NCBI RefSeq assembly: GCF_000682775.1
Contig: NZ_AWFI01000001.1
Coordinates: 372,001-436,000, forward strand
From: Hyphomonas sp. L-53-1-40
Lineage (GTDB): Bacteria; Pseudomonadota; Alphaproteobacteria; Caulobacterales; Hyphomonadaceae
Direction: 5' to 3'
DNA length: 64,000 nucleotides
Shown in pieces: positions 25,148 to 34,511 of the stretch. How positions within the stretch are numbered: the stretch's first letter is position 1; every line of letters begins with the position of its first letter. The translations under genes were made by a program, and so were the position numbers. The notes beneath the pieces were generated by a model that saw only the letters and a list, made by a program, of their open reading frames with translations, ran no database searches and was not told the DNA's origin.

Positions 25148-26599
25148 TCAGCTTCGCTCCTGATGCTCCAGCCAGGCGGAGCCCTTCATGTTCCAGACGG
25201 GCGTGAAAAAGACCATCCAGATGATCAGCGCGATCATGCCGCCTGCCGGGACGATAGCGATCTTCTGGGGGCCGAACAGGTCGACCAGTGCGCCCATGAT
25301 GGCGGCACCGAACGGCGCACCGGCCATGAAGCCGAGCTGATAGATAGACAGGACGCGGGCGAGCTTTTCCTTTGGCGCGGCGTCTTGCACGATCGAGCGG
25401 CTCATCGCGATGGAGATGCCGGCGGCGAGGCCCCAGATGAAGACGATGCCGAGGAAGACATAGTGCGGCACCTGCCACATCATGGCGAGGATGCTGACTG
25501 AGGCGAGGAATTGCGCGATCAGCAACAGGCGGCCCTGACGCTTGATGCGCTTGAAGATCGATAGCACGACGGACGAAACAAACGCGCCCATCCAGAAAGT
25601 GACGAACATGTCCCGGATGCCATCCGAGCCGAAGCCGTAGACGTCGCGGTTCACGATCGGCAGCACGACCAGGAACGCACCGATCACAAAGATCCCGACG
25701 CCGAACATCAGCGCAGTCATTGCCCACAGCTTTCCGTCTGAGCGCACGGCATGGAAGCCCTCGGCGATATCGCCCAGAGCGGATTTGATGCCCTTGCCGC
25801 TGGTCGCGATCTGGCGGCCCCGGCCCAGCCAGAGGGCGAAGCCTGCGCCAAGCGCCAGGATGATGCCCTGAATGGCGAGCAGCTGTTCTGCCGGAATCGG
25901 GCCGATGCCAAACCCGCCGAGCCAGTCGGGCATCAGTGTACGCTTGTCAGCATAGCCGCCCACGATGAGTCCGCCGATCTGTGCCAGGAATTGCGCCATT
26001 GTCGCGAGCGTTACACCGAGTTGCAGGGTGACACCGGAGCCAACACGCATGCGCCGCTCCACGACCTCGTTTACGATGGAATCGCGCGCGGGCATCATGA
26101 AAGCGCCAACCGTGCCGATGGTCAGGCCGTAGATGATCATTGCGGGATAGGAGAGTTCGCCACGCGCAACAGCCAATGCGAGGAACAAGGCAGGTGTAGC
26201 GGCCAGCAGGTGCAGAATAATGAGCAGACGTTTGCCATCTGCGCGCTCGGCCACCACGCCGCCGATCAGCAGGAAGATGACCGACGGTGCCGACAGAGCC
26301 ATATTGGCGAGGCCAAGGGCCAGGCCGTCCATGTGGAGGTGCTCCTTGCCCGTGATCAGATAGGGGAACAGGACCATCTGGAGGCCAAAGGCCATGAACC
26401 AGCTGAGTTGGACCATCAGATAGGCGGGCAGTTCGATTTTCACGCCACGGCGTAGCTGGCGGGCGCGCCAATGGTTCGCCGTTGCCAGCAGGGAGGCACC
26501 AGCCCCAATCGCTTCGCTGACGCCGCTGACGGGGGACGTGATGTCCTCGGCCGCGTCTTCGGCCATCTCGTCGATGAAGTCGTCCATCTTGTCTGGCAT
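25148..26599 (-). CDS. MFS transporter
   Basis: A 483-residue protein with about 12 transmembrane helices after a roughly 60-residue acidic cytoplasmic N-terminus (MPDKMDDFIDEMAEDAAED). The MFS loop 2-3 motif is present as GVVAERADGKRLLI. The two halves are separated by a hydrophilic loop of about 60 residues (WLGRGRQIATSGKGIKSAL). ATG at 26599 with GGAG about 6 nt upstream is preferred. It resembles the MFS_3/enterobactin exporter-like group; the substrate is unknown. Confidence 0.87.
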   Translation of the reverse strand: MPDKMDDFIDEMAEDAAEDITSPVSGVSEAIGAGASLLATANHWRARQLRRGVKIELPAYLMVQLSWFMAFGLQMVLFPYLITGKEHLHMDGLALGLANMALSAPSVIFLLIGGVVAERADGKRLLIILHLLAATPALFLALAVARGELSYPAMIIYGLTIGTVGAFMMPARDSIVNEVVERRMRVGSGVTLQLGVTLATMAQFLAQIGGLIVGGYADKRTLMPDWLGGFGIGPIPAEQLLAIQGIILALGAGFALWLGRGRQIATSGKGIKSALGDIAEGFHAVRSDGKLWAMTALMFGVGIFVIGAFLVVLPIVNRDVYGFGSDGIRDMFVTFWMGAFVSSVVLSIFKRIKRQGRLLLIAQFLASVSILAMMWQVPHYVFLGIVFIWGLAAGISIAMSRSIVQDAAPKEKLARVLSIYQLGFMAGAPFGAAIMGALVDLFGPQKIAIVPAGGMIALIIWMVFFTPVWNMKGSAWLEHQERS

Positions 26600-26896
26600 G
26601 CGCGCTCCGGAGCAATTGGCGGGACTGTATGAAGGCGGCCCCGAGAAGGAAAGCCCCCGGCCTTGCGACACATGAAGACTGATGTCCATGACCGATGCGC
26701 AAGAAACGGGTGGGACGCCATACGCACATGTGCTGATCCTTGCTGGCACCAAGGAGAGCAGGACATGATTTCACAAACAGCCCGCGGCAAGGCCCGCTGG
26801 AGCTGGTGTCACCGGATCTTCGCGCATAGTTCAGTTGCCACGACGCCGAGGTATGGTTAGCTTCCATCTACTGGCCCCCGGTAAAAGGTATGTAGA
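26600..26896. other. Intergenic stretch with a possible recombinase relic
   Basis: This gap lies between divergent genes and holds no good full-length gene. A 31-codon frame at 26765-26860 has a good AAGGAG ribosome site and ends FAHSSVATTPRYG, which is close to the tyrosine recombinase C-terminal motif GHSSVATTxRYAH. It may be the tail of a lost integrase. Confidence 0.35.
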
Positions 26897-27358
26897 ATGC
26901 GTCTGTTCCGGCATATTGTGAGTTGGGCCCTGGCCCTGTTCCTGATCGCGATGTTCGTTCAGGCGACCATTCACCCGCTGCCCAACCCGCCGGAAGGTAT
27001 GGTGAAATTCTTCGACCTGCCGGGCGAGAATATTGTATTCCAGACCATCGCAGCGAAATCAGGCATCAGTCTTTATGAACCGGCCGGCCGTGTTGTTGTG
27101 GGCTTGCTGGAACTGATTGCGGTGCTGTTCCTGATTCTGCCGATGACGCGCCGGTTCGGGGCGTTCATGTCTGCGGGCGTGCTCGGCGGGGCAGTTGCGA
27201 TGCATCTGTCGCCTTGGCTGGGCCGGGAAGTGCCGGTGTCGCTGGATCCGCAGAACACCGCCACCGATGGCGGCATGCTGTTCATGCTCGCGATCGTCAT
27301 GCTGGTGTGCAGCCTGTTGCTGATGGTTGTGCACCCCGGTTCTCAAGAGCGGAACTAG
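26897..27358 (+). CDS. DoxX-like small integral membrane protein
   Basis: A 153-residue protein with about four transmembrane helices: IVSWALALFLIAMFVQATI at the N-terminus, VVVGLLELIAVLFLILP, SAGVLGGAVAMHLSPW and FMLAIVMLVCSLLLMVV. The order and the AGRVVVGLLELIAVL helix match DoxX-like membrane proteins of unknown role. The C-terminus is short and polar. It stands alone between the MFS gene (divergent) and a DUF2336 gene. Confidence 0.7.
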   Translation: MRLFRHIVSWALALFLIAMFVQATIHPLPNPPEGMVKFFDLPGENIVFQTIAAKSGISLYEPAGRVVVGLLELIAVLFLILPMTRRFGAFMSAGVLGGAVAMHLSPWLGREVPVSLDPQNTATDGGMLFMLAIVMLVCSLLLMVVHPGSQERN

Positions 27359-27432
27359 TGCTCAGCACCATCTCCACAGACCGTTAACCGTTTGCTGCAA
27401 CAGTTTTCGTCATTGCGAAAACGGCCACACGT

Positions 27433-28632
27433 ATGGAAGATCCCTTGGAACCGCTGCAGATGCCACCGATCGGTCGCGCGCGGAACGCATTGTTCCGGCG
27501 ATTGCTGGACCTTGTTGCCATGCCAGCGTCCCGATTGGCCCATCAGGACCGCCATATGGTGGGCGATATCCTGTTGGAAGTGTTGTTTCACGCCGAAGAA
27601 ACCGATCGGGAAATGTGCGCCCGTCGCCTGTCGAACCACCGCGAAGCTCCAAAGCGTGTCTTGCGCTATCTCGGCCAGTGCTCATTCCGCGTTGCGCAGC
27701 ATGTGCTTGAGGAGAATGAGGGCTTTGACGCCTGCGACCTGCGGGAAATCTGCATGTCCGGGACCCAGGAACACCGAAGGGTCATCGCCGAGCGCAAGCT
27801 TGTGCCGGATTCCGTCTGTGAGTATCTGGCGGAATTCGCCGAAATTCCTGTCGTGAAGGCGATGCTGGCCAATAATGGTGCGATCATGCCTGAACAGGCG
27901 ATCGACAAGCTGGTGGCCCGGTCGCGCGGGGATGAGTCCCTCTGCGCGCTCTTGGTTGAGCGACTGGAAACCAAACCGTCTCAAGCCATGGCCATGTTCT
28001 GGTGGAGCGACAGCGCGACCCGGAAGAAAATCCTGCAGCGCCATGCCGCCGACCGCCTGGAAGTAATCGACACTTGCCGCGACGTGTTTGAACTTGCCGC
28101 AGAAGAGAATTGGGCCGATCCGGTTACGCGCAAGGCGATTCAACTGATCGAACGGCGCCAGCGCAATCGCGCGGCGATCGACAAGAGTCCCTATGACAGT
28201 CTCGAGGACGCAATCAACGCATCCGCGCTGGAGGGACTGGATTCCGAACTCGCGCAGGAAATCGGGTACCTCGCGGGCCTGAAGCCCGTGACGGCGGCAA
28301 AGATCTTGACGGACAAGGGCGGGGAGGGGATCGCGGTGCTGTGCAAGGGCACCGGGGTCAAGCGCGACTTTCTCCCCGTCCTGTGGGCGGGCTTGAAACG
28401 CGATCTGGAAACCGAAATGGGAGAGATCGATCCCGATTTTGCCCGTGTGGCCGAGATCTATGAAATCATGACCGTCGCCAAGGCGCAGACCACGCTGCGC
28501 TACTGGAACTGGTCGCTGTCTTCGGCCTTCTCGCCGAACGCTCTGTCATCCGCCATCGACGATGTGCCGGCCAATGAGGAAGCCAGCTTTTCCTCGCCGC
28601 AACGTACCGCACGACTCGTTTTTGGCAGGTAG
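27433..28632 (+). CDS. DUF2336 domain-containing protein
   Basis: A 399-residue all-helical protein. Repeated helical units such as HQDRHMVGDILLEVLF, AQHVLEENEGFD and AIDKLVARSRGDESLCALL match the DUF2336 family found in alphaproteobacteria; the role is unknown. A single TTAACCG sits 43 nt before the start (27384-27390) and resembles a CtrA half-site, but alone it is weak evidence. It is 80 nt upstream of the Mrp operon and in the same direction. Confidence 0.78.
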   Translation: MEDPLEPLQMPPIGRARNALFRRLLDLVAMPASRLAHQDRHMVGDILLEVLFHAEETDREMCARRLSNHREAPKRVLRYLGQCSFRVAQHVLEENEGFDACDLREICMSGTQEHRRVIAERKLVPDSVCEYLAEFAEIPVVKAMLANNGAIMPEQAIDKLVARSRGDESLCALLVERLETKPSQAMAMFWWSDSATRKKILQRHAADRLEVIDTCRDVFELAAEENWADPVTRKAIQLIERRQRNRAAIDKSPYDSLEDAINASALEGLDSELAQEIGYLAGLKPVTAAKILTDKGGEGIAVLCKGTGVKRDFLPVLWAGLKRDLETEMGEIDPDFARVAEIYEIMTVAKAQTTLRYWNWSLSSAFSPNALSSAIDDVPANEEASFSSPQRTARLVFGR

Positions 28633-28712
28633 CGACACAAAACCATCCGAAAAGCACTTTCCAAGACGCGCGCAGGCCTTTAGGTCAGGGCGTTCATTGT
28701 ATTGGGTCAATC

Positions 28713-29216
28713 ATGAAAGGGGCGCATGTGCCGTACTTTCTGGGGTTGCTGGTTGCGCTGGTCGGCTTCTGGCTGGGCATGTCCGGCCACTACACACCAT
28801 TGTTGCTGTCGCTGGGCGCTGTGTCAGTGGCTGTCTGTCTAATCCTGGCATACCGGCTCGACATTATTGATCGTGAGGGCTCGCCTTATGTGCGCATCGT
28901 TGGGTTTGCGCTCTACTTTCCTTGGCTGATGAAAGAAATTGCGAAAGCCAACTGGACCGTGGTCAAGGCCTGTCTGAAAGCCGAAATGGACATAGCTCCG
29001 GCCTTGGTGAAGGTTAAGACCGCCTGTGAATCAGATCTCGCAAAAGTCACTTTCGCAAACTCGATCACGCTGACTCCGGGCACCGTCACCGTTGAGATTG
29101 AAGGTGACAAGATGCTGGTGCATGCCCTTTACGAACAGGAAGCCCAGCCCGAAGCATTCGCCGAGATGGATCGCCGGTCTCGCCGCGCTGCCGATGGCAA
29201 GGGAGGCCCCGCATGA
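28713..29216 (+). CDS. mrpE: Na+/H+ antiporter subunit E (MrpE-like)
   Basis: A 167-residue MNHE-family subunit with two N-terminal helices (YFLGLLVALVGFWLGMSG, SLGAVSVAVCLILAYRL) and a soluble C-terminal domain containing the family motif FANSITLTPGTVTVEIEGDK. ATG at 28713 is given; GTG at 28728 is an alternative with a better ribosome site (AAAGGGG 5 nt upstream). It heads the ten-gene antiporter operon; the next start overlaps its stop as ATGA. Confidence 0.92.
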   Translation: MKGAHVPYFLGLLVALVGFWLGMSGHYTPLLLSLGAVSVAVCLILAYRLDIIDREGSPYVRIVGFALYFPWLMKEIAKANWTVVKACLKAEMDIAPALVKVKTACESDLAKVTFANSITLTPGTVTVEIEGDKMLVHALYEQEAQPEAFAEMDRRSRRAADGKGGPA

Positions 29217-29506
29217 CCGCTGCTGCCCTTATCGCCGTCCTGTTCGGCATGCTCCTGCTGCTGATACGCGCTATTGCCGGTCCTACGCTGTATGACCGCG
29301 TGCTGGCCGTGAACTCATTCGGCACCAAGACCGTGCTGGCTCTCGGCCTGCTTGGCTTCGTGATGGGGCGCCCACAATTCCTCGACATCGCCATTCTCTA
29401 CGCATTGATCAATTTCGTTTCGACGATCGCGATCCTGAAATTCTTCCGCTACCGGTCATTCCAGGTTCCACTGGTGCGTCGCGGACAGGGAGGTGGCAAT
29501 GGCTGA
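29213..29506 (+). CDS. mrpF: Na+/H+ antiporter subunit F (MrpF-like)
   Basis: A 97-residue three-helix subunit (ALIAVLFGMLLLLIRAIAGP, VNSFGTKTVLALGLLGFV, LDIAILYALINFVSTIAIL). The sequence RAIAGPTLYDRVLAVNSFGT is the family signature. It is a small subunit of the multi-protein cation/proton antiporter. It overlaps mrpE by 4 nt and mrpG by 8 nt. Confidence 0.93.
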   Translation: MTAAALIAVLFGMLLLLIRAIAGPTLYDRVLAVNSFGTKTVLALGLLGFVMGRPQFLDIAILYALINFVSTIAILKFFRYRSFQVPLVRRGQGGGNG

Positions 29507-29870
29507 TTTCCTCGCAACGCTTGCAACAGGATGGGAAGTCATCCGGTTCCCGCTCGGCGCCGCACTGTGCCTCGCAGGTGCGCTGCTGTGTGTAATCGGG
29601 ACCGTAGGCATGCTGCGCTTTCCGGATTTCTACACCCGCCTTCATGCGGCCAGTATCACAGACACGTCTGGCGCGACGCTACTATTGCTCGGCATGGCCA
29701 TGATGGCGCCCGACTGGATGGTCGTCAGCAAACTGGGGGCGATCTTCATCTTCATCTATCTGACCAGCCCGGCATCGTCGCATGCTGCTGCGAATGCGGC
29801 GCATACAGCCGGCCTTCAGCCCCTGATCGGGCCGGTCGATACACATGACAAGGAAGGGCAGGATTCCTGA
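29499..29870 (+). CDS. mrpG: Monovalent cation/H+ antiporter subunit G (MrpG-like)
   Basis: A 123-residue subunit with three helices, carrying the signature GTVGMLRFPDFYTRLHAASITD (read in two parts, residues about 36-57) of the MrpG/MnhG family. ATG at 29499 is chosen because GGGAGG lies 5 nt upstream; GTG at 29493 is in frame but too close. It overlaps mrpF and the following gene by 8 nt and 1 nt. Confidence 0.93.
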   Translation: MADFLATLATGWEVIRFPLGAALCLAGALLCVIGTVGMLRFPDFYTRLHAASITDTSGATLLLLGMAMMAPDWMVVSKLGAIFIFIYLTSPASSHAAANAAHTAGLQPLIGPVDTHDKEGQDS

Positions 29871-30508
29871 TGGCCATGAGTGAACCAGATATCGGCCTAG
29901 CGCTGGTCAACATCGTCCTGCTCGGCCTCTTGTTTGTTGTGGCGATCGCGATTGCGCGCTTGCGCAGCCTGTTTGCCATCGTGATGCTGTCGGGCATCTA
30001 TTCGCTGGTTTCGGCGGCTTGGTATGTCGCCGTGGATGCGGTGGATGTCGGCTTCACTGAGGCAGCCGTCGGTGCGGGCATGTCCACCGCGGTCCTGCTG
30101 GGTGCCATGCTGCTCACATCACGCACCGCGAAGCCGGAGAAATCCCTGCGCCAGCTCGGGCCTCTGCTCGTCTGCGTCGCCACCGGCATCATGCTGATCT
30201 ATGCGACGGTCGATTTGCCAGCCGTGGGCGATCCGAACTCACCTGCCAATACTGGCGTCGGCCTCACCTATCTGCGGGTGGCCTGGTATGACACCGGCAT
30301 CGAGAACGTCGTGACCCCCGTCCTCGGCAGCTATCGCGGGTTTGATACGCTGGGCGAGACGACGGTTGTGTTTGTAGCCGGTATTGCTGTTGCGCTCTTG
30401 CTCGGCTTCGGCGAGCGCTCGCTGGCCGAGACAATCCGCAACGAAGACAAGAGCCTGCCCAAGGCCAACAAGAAACCTGAGGCAGAAGATGGGGAGACGG
30501 ACTCATGA
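29870..30508 (+). CDS. MrpA C-terminal-like subunit (DUF4040/MbhD plus MbhE-like)
   Basis: A 212-residue membrane protein. The first half (residues about 10-80; FAIVMLSGIYSLVSAAWYVA and EAAVGAGMSTAVLLGAML) matches MbhD/DUF4040, and the second half, with FDTLGETTVVFVAGIAVALL, matches MbhE-like. In standard Mrp systems these parts are the C-terminus of the big MrpA; here they are a separate protein. ATG overlaps the mrpG stop by one base (TGATG) and its end overlaps mrpB by 4 nt, so it is fully inside the operon. Confidence 0.9.
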   Translation: MAMSEPDIGLALVNIVLLGLLFVVAIAIARLRSLFAIVMLSGIYSLVSAAWYVAVDAVDVGFTEAAVGAGMSTAVLLGAMLLTSRTAKPEKSLRQLGPLLVCVATGIMLIYATVDLPAVGDPNSPANTGVGLTYLRVAWYDTGIENVVTPVLGSYRGFDTLGETTVVFVAGIAVALLLGFGERSLAETIRNEDKSLPKANKKPEAEDGETDS

Positions 30509-30957
30509 AGAGCGACCATCACGTCATCTTGCGGGTGATCACCAAAACGTTGATTCCGGTCATCGTTCTGTTCGGTCTGTATGTTCAGTTCCATGGTGAT
30601 TTCGGGCCGGGCGGCGGCTTCCAGGCCGGCGTGATTCTGGCCGTCGCCATCATTCTCTACGCGCTTGTCTTTGGTGTGCCGTCTGCCATGCGGGCCGTGC
30701 CACCCGCCTTCACCCGCTCAGTCGCGGCTGTTGGGGTGCTGCTCTATGCTGGCGTTGGCTTTTGGGCATTGCTCCAAGGTGGTCAGTACCTTGAATATCA
30801 GGCGCTTTTCGGCGAGGAGCCGGGTGGTCATCATGGCCAGCATGTCGGGATTATCCTGATCGAACTGGGCGTTCTGTTTGGTGTGTCCGGTGCGATGTTG
30901 ACCATTTTTTACGCTTTCGCTGGCCGCGTGGCCGAAATTCGCGACGAGGACTGGTAG
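30505..30957 (+). CDS. mrpB: Na+/H+ antiporter subunit B (MrpB-like)
   Basis: A 150-residue four-helix subunit with the family motifs ILRVITKTLIPVIVLFGLYV, then HGDFGPGGGFQAGVILAVAI (residues about 30-49), and a C-terminal ELGVLFGVSGAMLTIFYAF helix. It starts as ATGA on the end of the previous gene and is 4 nt from mrpC. Confidence 0.94.
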   Translation: MKSDHHVILRVITKTLIPVIVLFGLYVQFHGDFGPGGGFQAGVILAVAIILYALVFGVPSAMRAVPPAFTRSVAAVGVLLYAGVGFWALLQGGQYLEYQALFGEEPGGHHGQHVGIILIELGVLFGVSGAMLTIFYAFAGRVAEIRDEDW

Positions 30958-30961
30958 GCCG

Positions 30962-31477
30962 ATGCTGCTATTCATTCTAGAGCGCGCAAACTATTGGGCG
31001 GTCATCGGGCTGATGATGATCGGCCTGTACATCACTTTTGCGTCCGGAAATCTGATCAAGCGGCTGGTGGGCCTGTCTCTGTTTCAGACATCGATCTGCC
31101 TGTTTTACGTGACCCTTGGCATCGTGGCCGGCGGAACCGCGCCAATCCTGATGGATCCTGATACATCTGGGGGGCATGGCGGTGGTCATGGCGAAGAAGT
31201 TCCTCACGCTGCCGTCGATGCCGTACTCACGGCGTCTGCTGGTGGCGACCGCGTGGCCGATCTGGTGCATACCTATTCCAACCCCTTGCCGCACGTCCTG
31301 ATGCTGACCGCGATTGTGGTGGGCGTCGCGACCCTGTCGGTCGGGCTCGCCCTGATCGTCCGCATTCGCGAAGCCTATGGCACAATCGAGGCAGATGAAG
31401 TGCGCGAGATCGACATGCAGACCGCCATCGCTCAGGAAGCCGAACAGGAAGCAGCTGAAAAAGAGGCACTGGCATGA
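30962..31477 (+). CDS. mrpC: Na+/H+ antiporter subunit C (MrpC, NuoK-like)
   Basis: A 171-residue NuoK-like subunit with three helices (YWAVIGLMMIGLYITFASGN, LFQTSICLFYVTLGIVAGG, LPHVLMLTAIVVGVATLSVG). It has an insert of about 40 residues rich in Gly and His (DTSGGHGGGHGEEVPHAA) between helices two and three, and a charged tail; these are longer than in typical MrpC. The His-rich insert may face the outside and bind metal, which is only a guess. Confidence 0.92.
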   Translation: MLLFILERANYWAVIGLMMIGLYITFASGNLIKRLVGLSLFQTSICLFYVTLGIVAGGTAPILMDPDTSGGHGGGHGEEVPHAAVDAVLTASAGGDRVADLVHTYSNPLPHVLMLTAIVVGVATLSVGLALIVRIREAYGTIEADEVREIDMQTAIAQEAEQEAAEKEALA

Positions 31478-33003
31478 TCGACCTGCTTCTGGATACCGCG
31501 CCCCGCTGGGCGTTGCTTCACGCACCCGCACTATTGATCATGGTGCCGTTGTTCCTGGCGCCTCTGCTGGCGATCCTGCCAAGTGGTCGGCTGTCCTGGC
31601 TGATCAGTATTGCGGCCACAGTGTTTTCGCTGTTCTGCGCGCTGATCCTCGTGGGACAGGTGCAGGCCTCTCCGGTTGGCGTCGTCGGCTATGACGTTGG
31701 CAACTGGCCCATGCCCATCGGTATCACGCTTCGGGTTGATGCGCTCAATTCCATGATCCTGTTGCTGGTGGCTGCCATTGGTGTGCTGTCCACGATCTTT
31801 TCATGGCCGACGGTCAAGGCAGAGATCCCTGAGCGCAAGCACCCGCTGTTCTACTCCGCCTTTCTCGTCTGCTTTGCGGGCCTCAGCGGCGTTGCGATCA
31901 CGGGAGATGCGTTTAACCTCTTCGTCTTCCTCGAGATTTCGTCGATTTCCACCTATGTGCTGGTCGCGCTGGGGGCGGGCCGGGATCGCCGCGCTCTTCC
32001 GGCCGCGTTCAACTACCTCATCATGGGTACGCTCGGCGCCAGCTTCTACATTATTGGTGTGGGCTTCCTCTATTCCGCCACGGGTACGTTGAACATCGCC
32101 CAAATTGCCGAAATGCTGCCTTCGCTGGCGGGCAATCGCAGTGTTGAGGCGGGCTTTGCGTTCATCATTGTCGGGCTCGGCCTGAAAGCAGCGGTCTGGC
32201 CGCTGCATCAATGGCTGCCAAACGCCTATGCCTACTCACCAAGCTTCGTGACCATGTTCCTGTCGGCTACGGCGACGAAGGTTGCGCTCTATGCGCTGAT
32301 CCGGTTCTTGTTCACCGTGTTCCGTCCGGAATTCGCATTCGAGCAGGCGACTTTCACCTACTTGCTGATGCCGCTGGGCCTCGCCGCGATGATAACCTGC
32401 AGCTTCCAGGCAGTCTTCCAGACCGATGTGCGCCGGACGCTGGCTTACTCCTCTGTTGCGCAAGTCGGTTACATGATCCTCGGCGTGTCCATTGGCACAG
32501 TTGCAGGCGTCAGTGCGGGCCTGTTCCACTTGCTGAACCATGCGATGATCAAGGGTGCACTCTTCATGGCAGTCGCTGGCGTAGTCCTGACGTTCCAGGG
32601 CACGACCATTCGCGATTTCGCCGGCTTGGGCCGCACGGCGCCCTGGACAATGACCGGCTTCGCGATCGCGGGGCTGTCTTTGATCGGTGTGCCGCTGACC
32701 GCAGGCTTCCAGTCAAAGCTCCAGCTCGGCTACGCCCTGTTCGACCAAGGTATGTGGTGGGGCGTCGTTTTTGTCGTGTTCTCCAGTTTCCTGGCGGTGA
32801 TCTATATGGGCCGCATTCTGGAGGCGATCTTCTTCCGGCCGCCGATCAATCCGCGCAAATCGCGCAAGGAAGCGCCGATCCTGTTGCTTGTGCCGCTCTG
32901 GATACTGGCCCTTGCAAACATCTATTTCGGTATCACGACCGAACTGCCGCTCGGACTGGCGCGTGACGCCGCTGCGGCCGCGTTCGGACTGGAGGCCTTC
33001 TGA
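31474..33003 (+). CDS. mrpD: Monovalent cation/H+ antiporter subunit D (MrpD-like)
   Basis: A 509-residue antiporter-like subunit with about 14 helices, related to NuoL/M/N of complex I. The key Glu (LFVFLEISSISTYVL) and Lys (IVGLGLKAAVWPLHQWLPNA) positions of the proton channel are kept, as is the second Lys (LSATATKVALYAL). It is the first of three such pump subunits in the operon. It overlaps mrpC by 4 nt and the next gene by one base. Confidence 0.93.
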   Translation: MIDLLLDTAPRWALLHAPALLIMVPLFLAPLLAILPSGRLSWLISIAATVFSLFCALILVGQVQASPVGVVGYDVGNWPMPIGITLRVDALNSMILLLVAAIGVLSTIFSWPTVKAEIPERKHPLFYSAFLVCFAGLSGVAITGDAFNLFVFLEISSISTYVLVALGAGRDRRALPAAFNYLIMGTLGASFYIIGVGFLYSATGTLNIAQIAEMLPSLAGNRSVEAGFAFIIVGLGLKAAVWPLHQWLPNAYAYSPSFVTMFLSATATKVALYALIRFLFTVFRPEFAFEQATFTYLLMPLGLAAMITCSFQAVFQTDVRRTLAYSSVAQVGYMILGVSIGTVAGVSAGLFHLLNHAMIKGALFMAVAGVVLTFQGTTIRDFAGLGRTAPWTMTGFAIAGLSLIGVPLTAGFQSKLQLGYALFDQGMWWGVVFVVFSSFLAVIYMGRILEAIFFRPPINPRKSRKEAPILLLVPLWILALANIYFGITTELPLGLARDAAAAAFGLEAF

Positions 33004-34511
33004 TGAACTCTGAGCTGTTGATCTGGGCCGCCCTGTGCCTGCCATTGCTGATTGCGATCGGCATTGCCGTGACGGGAGCGTTCTCGAACGTCCGTGAAGG
33101 CGTTACACTGGTCGGCGCGACCGTGCTGTTCGGTGTGGTCATCGCGCTTGCCATGAAAGTGGCAGGCGGCGAGGTGCCTGAACTCTATGTGGGGCAGGCT
33201 GCGCCGGGACTCGATTTCGCGTTCAAGCTGGAACCGCTGGGTGCTTTGTTCGCACTGGTCGCCAGCGGCCTGTGGATCGTCAACTCGTTCTATTCCATCG
33301 GCTATATGCGTGGAAACCGCGAACGCAATCAGACGCGCTTCTACATCTGTTTCGCCATCGCCATATTCGGCGCGATGGGCGTCGCCATGTCGGCGAACCT
33401 GTTCACGCTGTTTGTGTTTTATGAAGTGCTGACCCTGTCGACCTATCCACTGGTGGCGCACAAAGGCGATGCGGCGGCCAAGCGCGGCGGGCGCATCTAT
33501 TTGCTGACCCTGTTAGGCACATCCATCGGCCTGTTCCTGATGGCGGTCATGTGGACCTGGGCCCTGGCTGGCCAGAACCTGGATTTTGTTCAGGGTGGCC
33601 TGCTTGCCGGACGCAATCTCGATCCGGCCGTGGCCAGTGCCTTGCTCATCCTGTTTGCTTTCGGCATCGGCAAGGCGGCATTGATGCCGTTCCATTTCTG
33701 GCTGCCCAATGCGATGGTCGCACCAACGCCGGTTTCCGCCCTGTTGCACGCCGTCGCGGTTGTGAAGGCGGGCGTCTTCACCGTGATGAAAGTGTCGATC
33801 TACATTTTCGGCGAGGACTTGCTGAACGCGACGCCGGGCCGCGAATTCGTGCTCTGGGTAGCGTGCTTCACCATCATCGTTGCGTCGCTCGTCGCAATGA
33901 CAAAAGACAATCTCAAGGCACGTCTGGCCTATTCGACGATTGCACAGCTGTCCTACATCACGCTTGGGGCGATGCTGGCCACGCAGGCCGGTTTCATGGG
34001 CGGGGCGTTGCAGATCGCCGCGCACGCAGTTGGCAAGATGACATTGTTCATGTGTGCTGGTGCCATCTATGTCGCCACCGGGCTGACGAATATATCCGAC
34101 ATGAAGGGCCTTGGCCGGAAGATGCCGATTGTCTTCATCGCCTTCTTCATTGCGACCCTCTCGATCATTGGCATTCCACCGATGGCAGGGGCTTGGGCCA
34201 AGTATGAGCTGATGCAGGGGGCCATTGATCGCGGCACGGGCTTCGTACCTTACGTGCTGATTGGCTCATCTTTGCTGAACATCGCTTATCTGTTGCCGAT
34301 CCCGATCTTGGCGCTGATGCCGACGCCGGGCACACCAGAGCCGAAACCGTTCAAGCGACCGGACGGCGCGCCATTCTTCACTGTGGCAGCCCCGGTCGTG
34401 ACGGCGGGCCTCTGTGTGGTCTTGTTCTTCCTCGTCGGGCCGCTGGCGGACTTCCTGTCGCCTGCGTTTGAAGCCCCGTCATCCCCTGCCTTCGCTGGAG
34501 GTCAGCCATGA
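33003..34511 (+). CDS. Second antiporter subunit D (NuoM/MrpD-like)
   Basis: A 502-residue proton-conducting membrane subunit with about 14 helices. The Glu of the channel is in LFTLFVFYEVLTLSTYP and the Lys in FGIGKAALMPFHFWLPNAM; VSALLHAVAVVKAGVF follows as in NuoM. It is a different paralogue from the gene before it (they share motifs but differ over most of the chain). ATG overlaps the mrpD stop by one base (TGATG) and its stop overlaps the next start by 4 nt (ATGA). Confidence 0.92.
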   Translation: MNSELLIWAALCLPLLIAIGIAVTGAFSNVREGVTLVGATVLFGVVIALAMKVAGGEVPELYVGQAAPGLDFAFKLEPLGALFALVASGLWIVNSFYSIGYMRGNRERNQTRFYICFAIAIFGAMGVAMSANLFTLFVFYEVLTLSTYPLVAHKGDAAAKRGGRIYLLTLLGTSIGLFLMAVMWTWALAGQNLDFVQGGLLAGRNLDPAVASALLILFAFGIGKAALMPFHFWLPNAMVAPTPVSALLHAVAVVKAGVFTVMKVSIYIFGEDLLNATPGREFVLWVACFTIIVASLVAMTKDNLKARLAYSTIAQLSYITLGAMLATQAGFMGGALQIAAHAVGKMTLFMCAGAIYVATGLTNISDMKGLGRKMPIVFIAFFIATLSIIGIPPMAGAWAKYELMQGAIDRGTGFVPYVLIGSSLLNIAYLLPIPILALMPTPGTPEPKPFKRPDGAPFFTVAAPVVTAGLCVVLFFLVGPLADFLSPAFEAPSSPAFAGGQP

